64,000 nucleotides of DNA from the NCBI RefSeq assembly GCF_918797505.1, contig NC_092802.1, positions 14,671,383 to 14,735,382 on the forward strand. Reading direction: 5' to 3'. Below, one piece after another: positions 20,901 to 33,200 of this stretch (its first letter is position 1; every line of letters begins with the position of its first letter). The DNA comes from Bemisia tabaci. Its lineage: Eukaryota > Arthropoda > Insecta > Hemiptera > Aleyrodidae. The notes under the pieces were generated by a model. That model ran no database searches. It was given only the letters and a program-made list of their open reading frames with translations, and was not told the origin of the DNA. The translations under genes were made by a program, and so were the position numbers.

Positions 20901-23900
20901 CAAAATTTCCGAGGATTTTCTCGAAAAGTTATCAACGATGTTGACATTTGGTGCTGGAATAAATGGCGCTGCATCTCAAACATTTTTTGAATGTTTGACC
21001 GCTGGAAATTAAACTCCATAGTCCATACCACTACTTCCTTTAAAAACTTAGTTGAGGACGTAACAGAGACTTCTACCCCTTAGATAACCCAAAAATAGGG
21101 GAACAATTTGCCGAGAAAACAATCAAAAAATCATTCTGAGAAGGGACCTACTTTCAAAAATTTAGGACCTGGCTGGGAGGTGACATCGGTGAACCCCTGT
21201 CATTTTTCTAAATTGCAACCCCCCCCCCCCCTCTCCATTTCCAGTTCACGCCCTGTCATTGAAATGTTTAACATTCCTGATGAATACGAGTAAATATTAA
21301 AACAGCAATGAAAGAGTGATTACACTGGAAAAGAACATATTGGATCTAGAGTCCAGACTCTTAAAAACATCGACAAGAAAAAATACTTTTGATTCAATCG
21401 GATTTTTGCTTAAATCAAGAACCAAGCCTCTTAAAATGAGCGGATTTCCTTTTGATTTAAGCTTAAATCTAATTGAATCAAGAGTATTTTTTCTTGTCAA
21501 TGTTTTCAAGAGTCTGGACTCTAAATCCAATATGTTTTTTTGTTTTCCAGTGTTGTTTTCAAATTCTAAACTTACCTCCTCTCCGACCCTTGGATGTGAT
21601 GTAGGCGGGCCTAAGATGAGGAACATTGACGAGGTGAGTGAGGAACTGGTAGACAGACGGCAGCTTCAGAGGAGGATTCAGTGCTGATACCGAGGAGGCA
21701 TTCTTCAGTGTTGAATAAAACAGTTTCGAGTCCGTCGAATTGTCAAGCCAATCTTCACCAGGCAATGGAACCTGCGAAGAACCCAAAAAGGTTTATTCTT
21801 TGTATTTTGATGGATATGCATCAAGAAGCTTGTTGTAAAAGGAGAAAACACTGGGAAAAAAAGTCGCTTGATTCTAGAGTCCGGACTCTTAAAAACATCG
21901 ACAAGATAGATATTCTCGATTCAATTGGATTTTTGTTTAAATCGAGAACAGGGTGTCTAATATTTTTTTAATTTTGAAAAATCCTAATTTTTCCTGATAT
22001 TTTAAAAAAATTCCTGATATTTTCCTGATTTTTCTCGACTCCTAGCATGGTAGGCAAAAAGCAGTAAGACTTTCTCCGCTGAGGAGATTCGCGTAATAAA
22101 AATTCCTGATAAAACGTCCGATTTTTCCGATTTTCCTGATCAGCCAAAATTCCTGATATTTTCCGGTTTTTCCTGATGCTAGACACCCTGGAGAACCAAG
22201 CCACTTAATTTAGGCGGATTTCTTGTCGATTCAAGCAAAAATCCGATTGAATCAAGAGTATTTTTTCTTGTCATTGTTTTCGAGAGTCTGGACTCTAGAT
22301 CCAAGCGACTTTTTTTCCAGTGAGCCTTGAGTGAGGCTGATGCACACGAGAGGTGCAACCCACAAACGACTCTTTAATTTCGTAACATCGCACAAGGATC
22401 ACGCCGAGCTGATCAAAAATATCTCAAATTTAGAGTGCGTGTATAGACAGAGTAAGGACATGTCGAAATATGGAACCCTTAGAGCCCGAAAGGGCTGCCA
22501 ATCTTCTAACATAAAAAAATGTCACTGCCAATCTTCAAATTCCAATATCAAACCGGATGGCCAAGAATGTTCATAAACTTGCGCAACTTATTTCAAATAA
22601 TTGTATTGAATAGACAAAATATAGACGGTGAAACTACGAGACCACGTATATCGGTTTGCGAGGTTGCAGACTTCCTGTTATACTTCATTTTTTACATCGA
22701 AAATCACTCAACGTCAATTTTTGAAAACTTCCATGACTTTTCTTCTCCTTGCAACGAAAACTCTGTAAAAACTTCAAGGAATGAAATTGATTTGTTCTTC
22801 GTCAAAGAAATAAAACGGGAACAGAGATTTTCAAACACCGCAAACGAGATACATGGTCTAGTAGATTTACCGTCGATTTACAACTTTTTGATACAGTAGC
22901 AATCATTTTACCATGTAATTCAAATTTATTAACCTGTGCTAGTTAGGCAGCCTGTGTCTCTTGTGTGTAACGAGGCTATTTTCTCTAATATTTCGATTTT
23001 CGACAAGAGCCAATGAAAGAGAGTTTCAGCGCATCATTATACACCGAAAAAAAAGTTCGGTAAATCCGAACTAGTTAGGGGCATATGGATCCACGATTTT
23101 GTTCGGTACACACGACCGAATTATTCGGTCTGCTCAGCCGAACTGTTCGGTCCACTGAACCAAACTGTAAGAATTGATTATGGTTTAGTCACACAAACCG
23201 AACAATTCGGTAGAACAGACCGAACAATTCGGTTGAACAGACCGAATAATTCGGTTGTGTGTGCCGAACAAAACCTGGTTCCATATGATCCTAACTAGTT
23301 CGGATTTACCGAAATTTTTTTTCAGTGTAAGTACGATTAAACCGTGTTTAGCAGAAAAGAACAAAGGCACATCAACTATTGCCAAATTTAACTGGGTAGT
23401 TAAATTTTTCACGCGAGAACGTTTGTGCGAATTCCTTAGAAAATTTTAAGAAATTTGCTTTGCACTATTCACAAAATCCACTGTTTGCACAACGATTCGC
23501 ACAACCGTTTCCATAGGAAAAATTAAATTGCCCAATTAAATTTAGCAATGGCCGATGTGGCTTGGTTCCTTTTTGATTAACGCGGTCCAATCACGAGTGT
23601 GTAATTCAGTTTCAAAGATAATCTTAAAATTTCCACTTTTTTTTCAATCTTCTCCCTGAACATTTATCAAGTAACTCCTTACCTGTTGTTCCATTCCATG
23701 GACATCTATCTCCTGGCTATGCAACATCCCGTCCAGGTACTCCAACTTTACTTGAAGTTCTGCCAACCGCTCTGTCAGCAGCTGTTCCTGAAGCTTCAGG
23801 TCTGGAACAAAAAAAGAAAGGTAGTGAAAATTAGAACACGGTGAAAGGAGTGAATCACGATGGGTCAGTTGCGTTGGCCACAGAATCGTGTTAAAATGCT

Positions 23901-26900
23901 TGATTCCTGTGAACTAGCTAAAAATAATAAGATCTGATCAGACAGCAACTCTCTACGTTCAATATTAACCGAGATATCGTGCTTAGAAAATTCGGTTCAT
24001 GATGTCATCTACCGCGATAGTGAACCCTTAGTTTATTCCAACTTGCTTTCATTTTTTCAGGGAGACTTACATTTTCACTGGTTACACATCGTGAAACTTG
24101 GATGAAAGTAAGGTGGAAGCAACCAAAAGCGAATTTTATTTAAAGTTCCGAACCTCTTTGAGAAGTTCTGTCCCGGTTTGTCTCATCAATCACCAACACC
24201 AGAGGACACCGTTGTTATCAAATTCGACCAATCAGATCCGTTGGTTTTCGATGGGTCGAACCTTTTTTAGAACCACCTCGCGAGTTGGTACTAAAATCAC
24301 GAACCAACGTTGCGATTCGTTTGTCACTGAATCGGAAATTCCGAACTCAATAGAATGGGGCAGTTCGGAGGTTCTGACACAAAAGTAGTACCAAACCTAT
24401 AAATAAAATTCGCTCCAAGGATGTCACAGAATTTGGAAAATGAAATTCCCCGACATTTCCCTGGCCTATTTTGGTAAAATTTCCTGACATCTAAAGATAT
24501 GGCATATGATTAAGAGCACATAATTTAAAACAGGTTTTAGGCAAAATTTGTTATTCGAAACCTCGAACCTATTCTAGAAAGCAAACAAAGGTGATTTAAC
24601 ACATTTTCCCTGACATTTCCCGGTATGCCCGGACGGCGGACTGTGTATTCTCTGACTGTAGAAACCCTGTCCAGGTTTTCCCTGACTTAAAAATTCCCTA
24701 AAAAATCTCGATATTCCCTGACTGTAGCAACCCTGTCCAGGTTTTCCCTGACTTTTAAAAATTCCCTGAAAAATCCCGGTATTCCCTGACTGTGGCAACC
24801 TTGCAGGCTCCCTCCAGTCACCGTGGAGCCGTCACCTCGTCGTGCAGGAAAGTTGACATGTTCATTTCCGGTCGGAAAACTCGGCGACCGACTGGGAAAA
24901 TCGAGGGAGCCATCAAGTCCGCGCGTCCTCGTCGTCAGGCCAACTTTCGCGATATGCGATGCGTTTCGGCTCATTTCGCAAAACGCCAATCGCAGAGCTT
25001 CCGAACCGACCACCGTTGTCATTCCGCCTTTAATTATCGAATTAACCCGCCAGTTTCCACGTAAAATAGGCGGGTTTGTGCACGATTACGGCAACGCTGC
25101 GCCCTCGGAAAGCGCTACAGAGTCATCATCCAACTCCGGGAATGAGTCGGTGAGTTTCTTTCCGTTATTTCCGCCGTATTCAGCCGTATGTTGAAAGGAA
25201 TAGACAAACGTTTTGGAGTTTCATAGGTGGGTACGAATAAGAGGCGGGACGTAACGTAAGGTTTTCGCCCTGCGAAGTTGGCTTGCGGCAATATTGCCAA
25301 TTGGACCGCGTTAAGCAGAGAGGAACCAAGCCACATCAGGGTGTTTTTAATTTGAAAAATCCTGATGTTTTCCTGATTTTTATAAAAAATTCCTGATTTT
25401 TTCATTTTGAAAATTCCTGATATTTTCCCGATTTTTCTTTGAGAAATTATCTGAAACGCAGATGGCGCGAAGACTCCTGGCACGGTAGGCAAAAAGCAGT
25501 ACGACTTCTCCGCTGAGGAGAATTGCGTAAGAAAAATTCCTAATAATACGGCCGATTTTTCCAATTTTCCTGATTTTTTCCTGATCGGCCAAAATTCCTG
25601 ATATTTTCCGGTTTTTTCCTGATGCTAGACATCCTGCACATCGATTAATGCCAAATTTGATTGGGCAATTTAATTTTTTACATGAAAATGGCTGTGCGGA
25701 TCTTTAAACATTTCAGTGAATTTTCTGCATAAAGCGAAGCGAATTCCTTTAAAATTTTCAAAGGAATCCGCACAAACGTTCTCTAATAAAAAGTTAAATT
25801 GCCCAGTTTTTGGCAGTAGCTGATGTGCCTTGGTTCTTTTCTGCTAGACGCGGTCCAATTTTTCTCTACTTCAAATAGTCCCCATGGAGGAATGCCTCAC
25901 TTGAATCCTGTCGTACTTGCGTTAAATGTTAAATTTAGACTTTAAAAAATTGTTAGAAGGTACGAGTTAGGAAACTCTTACAGTTCTTTTTTAGGTGAAA
26001 TGTTGGTAAAATTTACTTACATAGAAATAAGAGAGAGAAAGAAAAACGTGTTTTATTTTTTTCGCAAAATTCATCGGGCACATAAAAATAAATTGGAACG
26101 TTCACAAACAATGTAAACATAAAATGAGGGACTTCGGGGACAAAACGCATAAGTGCATTGTTTGCTATTTCGAGAAATACAAGTTTGAAGTTTCGAAATT
26201 ACGTGGGTCCTTATAATAGAAAGAAAGTTCAAACTGACTTTTTGATGCTTAAAAACTGGAATTCGGGAGCGAATTTCTCACACAATATGCATGAAAACTA
26301 GTTTCACCAAAGATCATCAATATCACCATTCTTTTTTTAAAAACTGCATTTATGCACTCTGTCCTCCAAGCCCCTCAAAAACGATCGAATATAGTAATGT
26401 GAGCAGTGGTGGAGCTGGGGGTTTAGCGGTTAGGGTATTTTAGATCCCCCTATTTTCCGATAAAACTGTAATTTTCCGTGATTTTCGGGAATTTTTTACG
26501 TTTCGACCCCCTACGAAAATTTTCGACCATAACCTCGCCTTCCCCATGGACAATTTCTAGCTGAGCCACTGACAGTAAACTTTCGGTTAATTTCGGCTTT
26601 AAGACGGATTCCCTGGTGAACTTCACTGGAAAAAAACACACTGGATCTAGAGTCCAGACTCTTGAAAACATTGACAAGAAAAAATACTCTTGATTCAATC
26701 GGATTTTTGCTTGAATCAAAACGAAATCCGCTTAAATTAAGAGGCTTGGTTCTTGATTTAAGCTAGATTCTGATTGAATCAAGAGTACTTTTTCTTGTCG
26801 ATGTTTTTAAGAGTCTGGACTCTAGATCCAATGTGTTTTTTTGACAGTGTGGTGAACTGAACTTCCTGATTTTCCGGAAGCTTATCCGTTCCCCGACGAA

Positions 26901-29900
26901 TGTCGGTATTTCCCGGTTTTCCGCGCGTTTTAGACACCACGGACTACACACATTCTTGCGAAATGCAGCGGAGTAGACACCCTCCGTCCCTCATGTTTTC
27001 CGAACCATCAACATGACAAGCGTACTGGTCGTGGGGGGGGGGGGGGGGAGGGGAGGGGGATGCTTTCAAAGGGATGCCCTCCCAGCAAGCGCCACGATCG
27101 CGATCATCCCCGTCAGATCCAGGATTCTCGGGAGGCAAACCGGGCAAGGGCAATAATGCTGCCGTGCTGAGGAAAAACGCCGTATGAACATTCGCATGTT
27201 GCCAAATTTCCCTTCATAAAAAAGGTATCTTGGAATAGAGTTATGCATATTTTTCCCTGAAATTTTCACATATTTTAGATCTAATTTCGAACAAAATTAT
27301 GCGAAAAATGGGGCTGTTGCAAACTTCAGCAAGGGCAAGAGAAAAGTTGCTATATTTTAGATTAAATTTCGAACAAAATATGTAAAAAATGGGGCTGTTG
27401 CAAACTTCAGCGAGGGCAAGAGAAAAGTTGATTCTTACACTGCCGTGCTAAGGAAAAACGTCGTATGAACATTCGCATGTTGCCGAATTTCCCTTCATAA
27501 AAGGGTATCTTGGAAAAGAGTTATGCATATTTTTCCCATTATTTTCACATATTTCAGATCAAATTTCGAACAAAATTATGTAAAAATGGGCTGTTGCAAA
27601 CTTCAGCGAGGGCAAGAGAAGAGTTTTTTCTTACACTGCCACGCTAAAGGAAGAACGCCGTATGAGCATTTGAATAACGGCCAATTTCCTCAAAGAAAAT
27701 ATGCATTTTTGAAGAAAGTTTTGCATATTTTTTCTTGAACTTTTCAGATACTTTAGATTGAATTGCAAACAAAACTGTCTGAAAAATTGGAAGAAAATAC
27801 TAACAACTTTCCTAGTAAATTAGTATCTTATCAAAGGAAATTTTTGCGATGCCTGAAGGTTCATACGGCGTTTTCTCTTGGCAAGGCAGTATAGAAGAGG
27901 GCTTAAAAATCTCGATGAGCACATTGGAAAAGTCTCGTTTACTTAATTTACCAGCTTAAAAAACGATACTACGGCACAGTAGAACAATTCGTAGGAGGGA
28001 TCCTTCCCCCAACCCTAACGCACTAGGGTGCTACGCAATATTCAACATGGCCGACGTCAACTCGCCAAAACACGAACTGTGATTCTATCAATCGGCAGCA
28101 TGTTTAAATTTACATTTTCCTTGCGTTGATAAAAACCATGGTCCTTTCTCACGATTTACGCGCGGAGGCGTCAGCCATGTTGAATATTGTGCAGCATCCA
28201 AGTGCAGAAGGGTTCGATGGAACGACTCCTCTCACGAAATGTTCACCTGTGCCATAGTATCGCTTCTGAAGTGAGAAGCTGAAAAAGAGCGCATATTTCT
28301 TACAGAGATTGTGAAGTTAGGAGTGTATTTCAGACTTTCCTGACGCGCGCTCATTGTGATTTTTGAGCCATGTGAGAGACAACTCATCCTTGAGTTTTTG
28401 CTGAAGTTTGCAACAGGCCCGTTTGAAAAAAAAATATGCATAACATGGAGATGTTGCATATATGAGGGATTTGCGATTTGACCATCGATTCTTATGTAAA
28501 AGTTCGCGAGAAACACGATGGTGCCACTGGTTTTCTCTGAAATCATCTCCCAAGCTCACAAAAAAGCTCTCAAAGTGAGGCCAAAATGGAGGGGACATCC
28601 CACCCTACCCTGAGAGTCCACCTCTACATCAATACAAACTCTCCATGCAAAGATAGGGAGCAAATACATTGCCAGGGCTGCCACTTTATTTGGGGACTCT
28701 AAAACTGAAAACACGGCATCACTGCTAATGTATTTGCTCCCTATCTTTGCATGGAGAGTTTGTCTTGATGTAGAGGTGGACTCTCGGGATAGCGTGGGAT
28801 ATTCCCTCCATTGCACACATGCAACGTCTCCATTCCGGATGAATTTTGGCAACACCCGAAGGTTCATACGTCGTATTTGCTTAGCGCGGCAGATACGAGT
28901 GGGCCGAGAGAACTCCATTCTCTACGGGCGTAAGATACCACGCGGAATGCGAAACGATACGAAATACGATCAAAGCGGGAATCTCCCTCGGAAACGCCTG
29001 TTTCAACCCTCCGGAATCCCTCCCTGGAACGGCGGCAGGAGTGGTTCGCACGCATCTCGGCCGGGCCTGCAACATGCACGATTGTGGGTTTACACCGAAT
29101 CGTAGATAGGCTATTTCTACTCGTAGAAAAAAAAACCGAAACTGGAGAACGGTAAAGGTTTAAAATAACATCGTCGTTTCCCGGACGAAAGGACGTACCG
29201 AGATTCCAAGGTTGCGGGATTTTGAACATGTTTGACGGAAAATTCCACTGATTCCTTTCCTGACTACACGCGAAAATATGATAAATTGCGGAAAGAAATT
29301 GCTCGGTCGTATTTCTCAGAAAAAATTGAATTGATCGATCCAATTTGAGAAGATTGATACGCAATTACGTTCCTCCGTCTGCAGGCTAAATATTGAAATT
29401 TATAGACAAAGCAATAGACAAAAAAGACGAAGGGAAAATACAGCGATCTTGTTGGTGGTAGCGCGGCAGGACACCGCGGAGATTCAAACGTGTGATAACT
29501 GCCCGTGCAAAGGCCATAGGCACTCTAACACTCAAATGACACTCAAATGATACGTATCGAGACCGTTTCGCCAGGATTGATGAGTTTTTAACTGATTTTA
29601 CAATTTGTTCCTCGTTTTTGTTGCAGACGTTATGGACGATTAAGTTTTTTGTTCAATTTGATTAAATGACTCAGAAGTGACATACTTTTGGTTCACTTCA
29701 ATCGTTTCACCAGCCTTACCCCTCCTGAAGCCTTTGTTTCATGCATAAAAAAGTTATCATAAAAATAGCGGACTGTCACATTCTTTTTCAAATCGCTGTT
29801 ACTCCTTCAATTTTTCACTTACATAGATCGTAAAACGTGTGTTTTTTACAGGAAGAGTTGTTCTACATGAAAACCTTTAGAAGAATCCTCTCGGTTCTAC

Positions 29901-30175
29901 GGGCGGCAAAGTGCAAAGCTTCGAAAACTTCAAACACGATTTTCTCGCAATGTGAAAACTCGACATCCGCTATTGATACATACATATTCGTCCTCGAATA
30001 CGAGTATGACGAGGCGCCTGGATGCAACTATTCGGGCTCAACGGATGTCCGCATTGCATACGCTCGCAATGAAGGCGTTTTGACTTTCCAGGCATTCACT
30101 GCCTCATCCGCGCGCGGGCGGCGCACGGTGGATCGAGTCAATGGTAGAGGTCGGTCACGGGCGACGAAAAAAAAG

Positions 30176-30219
<44 letters not shown>

Positions 30220-33200
30220 TAGTGTTAAGCGAACTTTCACAATGAAATTATACACTTTGTTTCTAAATTCAAAATAAATGTGTGAGTACAAACGACCGGG
30301 TAGTCTGTAACTTATCTAAATGGTTAGAAATAATTGGTTACTAAAATTAATGGTTCAAACCAAGGGGCTGGCCAGTTCCCACGGTTTCACCCGTTTGAGG
30401 CGTCTAAACTCATTTGAGTTGTCAAGTAATAGTAAAGCCTCGGTGTTAGGATGGTGATGGAGCCGTCTCTCATAGTTGGTTGCAACTTTAGTTATAAATT
30501 GCGAGACGGTCTCCATCCCCAGGTCTCTATGGATATCAGAGTTACGTTCATACCATCGTGCTCCGACTATCTGTCTCAGAGCACGATTTTGGACTCTTTG
30601 TAAAATTTCTATATTGGACCGTGCTGCACACCCCCAGATTTGAGCTCCATATGCCCATGTGGGTCGTACAATTTGTTTATATAATAGAAGCTTATTACTA
30701 ATACTTAACTTAGATTTTTTACCTATTAACCAATACAATTTTTTAAGTTTGAACAAGCATTCTTCTCTTTTGATTTTTATGTGTTCCTTCCACTTTAACT
30801 TAGTATCTAGGTGTATACCTAAATACTTGGCCACTTCTGAAGGTTTTAATAGGACTTTATTGAATATAATGTTAATGTCCTTGATACTACGGTTAGAGAA
30901 TATCTTATAAATAGTTTTTGCACAATTAAGTTTGATGTCTTTTTCACTCGTCCAGTTATAGAAATTTTGAAGGTTATCTTCAAGTTCAAGTGTAGCTAAT
31001 TCCTGACTTTTATTGCTAGACAAATACGTAGTATCATCAGCATACTTTCCTAAGAGGGATTTTCTGGTTGGAGCGGGAATATCTGAGGTAAACAGTAAAT
31101 ATAGCAATGGGCCTAGAACTGAGCCTTGCGGGACTCCTGCCAGAATTGGTTTTTCGTCCGACAGTGCCTCACCTACTCTAACTCGGAAAGTTCTGTCAGA
31201 GAGATACGATTGGATTAATCTAACATGACAAGCAGGGAGAAGATTTGCTAACATTTTAATAAGGAGTTTATGAGAGACTTTATCAAATGCTTGTGCAACG
31301 TCTAAGAATGCAGAGACGCAATATTCTCCTTTTTCAAGGGCTTTTTCAATAAAATTGGTTACTCTATGTATTTGTTCAATGGTAGAGTGTTTAGCTCTAA
31401 AACCGAATTGAATATCTGGCAGTATGTTTTTAATATTGATTACTTTTAATAGTCTAGAAGATAAAGTCTTTCCCATAGTTTTGCTATGGATGAGAGCAAA
31501 GATATTGGACGATAAGAAGAGGGATTTCTTTCGGGTTTGCCTTTTTTATGAAAAACTATTATTATTGCTTCTTTAAATTTGCTAGGGACATATTGTAGAT
31601 TGATTATTGCATTAAAAATTTGGACTAATTTATGAATTGCTTTATCAGTAATTTTTTTAAGGATGAGGCCAGTAAGTTGGTCTTTTCCTGGGGCAATGTG
31701 AAAACTCGACATCCGCTATTGATACATACATATTCGTCCTCGAATACGAGTATGACGGAGGCGCCTGGATGCAACTATTCGGGCTCAACGGATGTCCGCA
31801 TTGCATACGCTCGGCAATGAAGGCGTTTTGACTTTCCAGGCATTCACTGCCTCATCCGCGCGCGGGGCGGCGCACGGTGGATCGAGTCAATGGTAGAGGT
31901 CGGTCATGGGCGACGAAAAAAAAAGTCTGATTTTAAATATTTTTTCTTGGTTTTCTAGTAGTTAAGCTTCCAAAATGAATGTATCCACGGTTCTAGGATC
32001 TTTGAACCCTTCCGCTTTGACATGCGGGTTGCCTAAAGCTGACATTGCAGGTGGTATCAAATTTGCCGTCTAATTCTCAAGGTTTTATTTCGCTTTTGCA
32101 TGAGTTCTGTGGCAGATTTATCAAAATTTCAATTAAACATGCTTATTCTCCTCCCTTTAAGGAACATTTTGGTATATCATGAATGTGCATTGGCATATTT
32201 TTAGGAGGACCAAAACCACCTCCAAAGCTTGCTTTAAAAAAAACGCCCAAAAAAATGTTAAAATAGCTCGATAAAAAAATGTCCACAAGTGTCCGCAAAA
32301 TCCTTTGTTGGGTTGCCTCCTGTACACTATCAGGAATGATATTATGTAATAATTAGCCGCTAATATCCGCTAATCTGCGAAAACGGTCCATTTGAATGAT
32401 AGGAAGTCGCGCCTGCTGGGAATCCGATCTTGCTCTATTGCCATCAATAAAATCGTGCATCACACGATATCCTTCAATCTCGATAATTTTTCTACTGATT
32501 ACTGATTTTGGCTTATTTGTTGATATTTTTGGACGAGACATTAACCTTCTGTTAGTCTTTGAAGTTGATTCGATCAACGTTATACTGTGCGATAAAGTTT
32601 AAGGTGTATGTTTTGCGCATTGTATATTTCACACGTCCCGTTTCTTGCAAAATGTCTTCAACATACCTAGAACTCTTTCATGAGCTCCATACAAATAAAA
32701 TTTCAACTCCCCCCCCCCCCCCTTGGAGGATGACAATACTTTCTCTACCCTAGGGTAGCGAGAAAGTAAAAATTGGTTGTGGGTTGAAAAAGAAGAAATA
32801 CAAGAAATTTCTTCAAGAGACAATAGTCCTTCTCAGAGGTTCTTCAAGGGATCAGAACTTGCATGAAAAATAAATTTCCTCTTATTTTCATATTTATTCA
32901 ATAAATATGTTTCAAACTTCACTCCAAACATTGAGGAACAAAACGAAATAATGGAAGATGATATAATTTTTTTTTTCTCTGCACATTCAATTTTTTTATC
33001 TGGTGATAAGTACCTATAATAATCTTCTAGGATGACTCGATAAAAAGAAGCTACAGTATATACATCTCTTTTTTATTTCTTTAATATATTGATCTATTTT
33101 TTGAAATATGCATATTTGTTGAATATTTGAAAGAGTAGAGAGTTCATAAAAATGAAAACGTCTATTGACTGGCTGGAGGAAAAGAGAAGAAAAATGAACA

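Noticed and set aside
21297..21687. Open frames reading SRLLKTSTRKNTLDSI on both strands, also at 37,879, 49,565 and elsewhere
   Set aside because: They are translations of the PalA foldback arms, which is why they occur on both strands and recur with every copy.
22519..22899. Plus-strand frame ending LPSIYNFL, like the Mgat4 exon 3 block
   Set aside because: Eight residues match by eye, but the rest does not, it lies on the wrong strand for the gene, and part of the frame is a dispersed repeat also found at 40,920. Treated as chance.
24823..25194. Plus-strand frame of 123 codons as a protein gene
   Set aside because: No family resemblance and a second overlapping frame is open too; kept only as a CpG-rich patch worth checking.
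31975..32073. Short plus-strand frame of 32 residues starting MNVSTVLG
   Set aside because: Too short, no family, no clear splice partner; the GCAG/GTGG site inside is weak.
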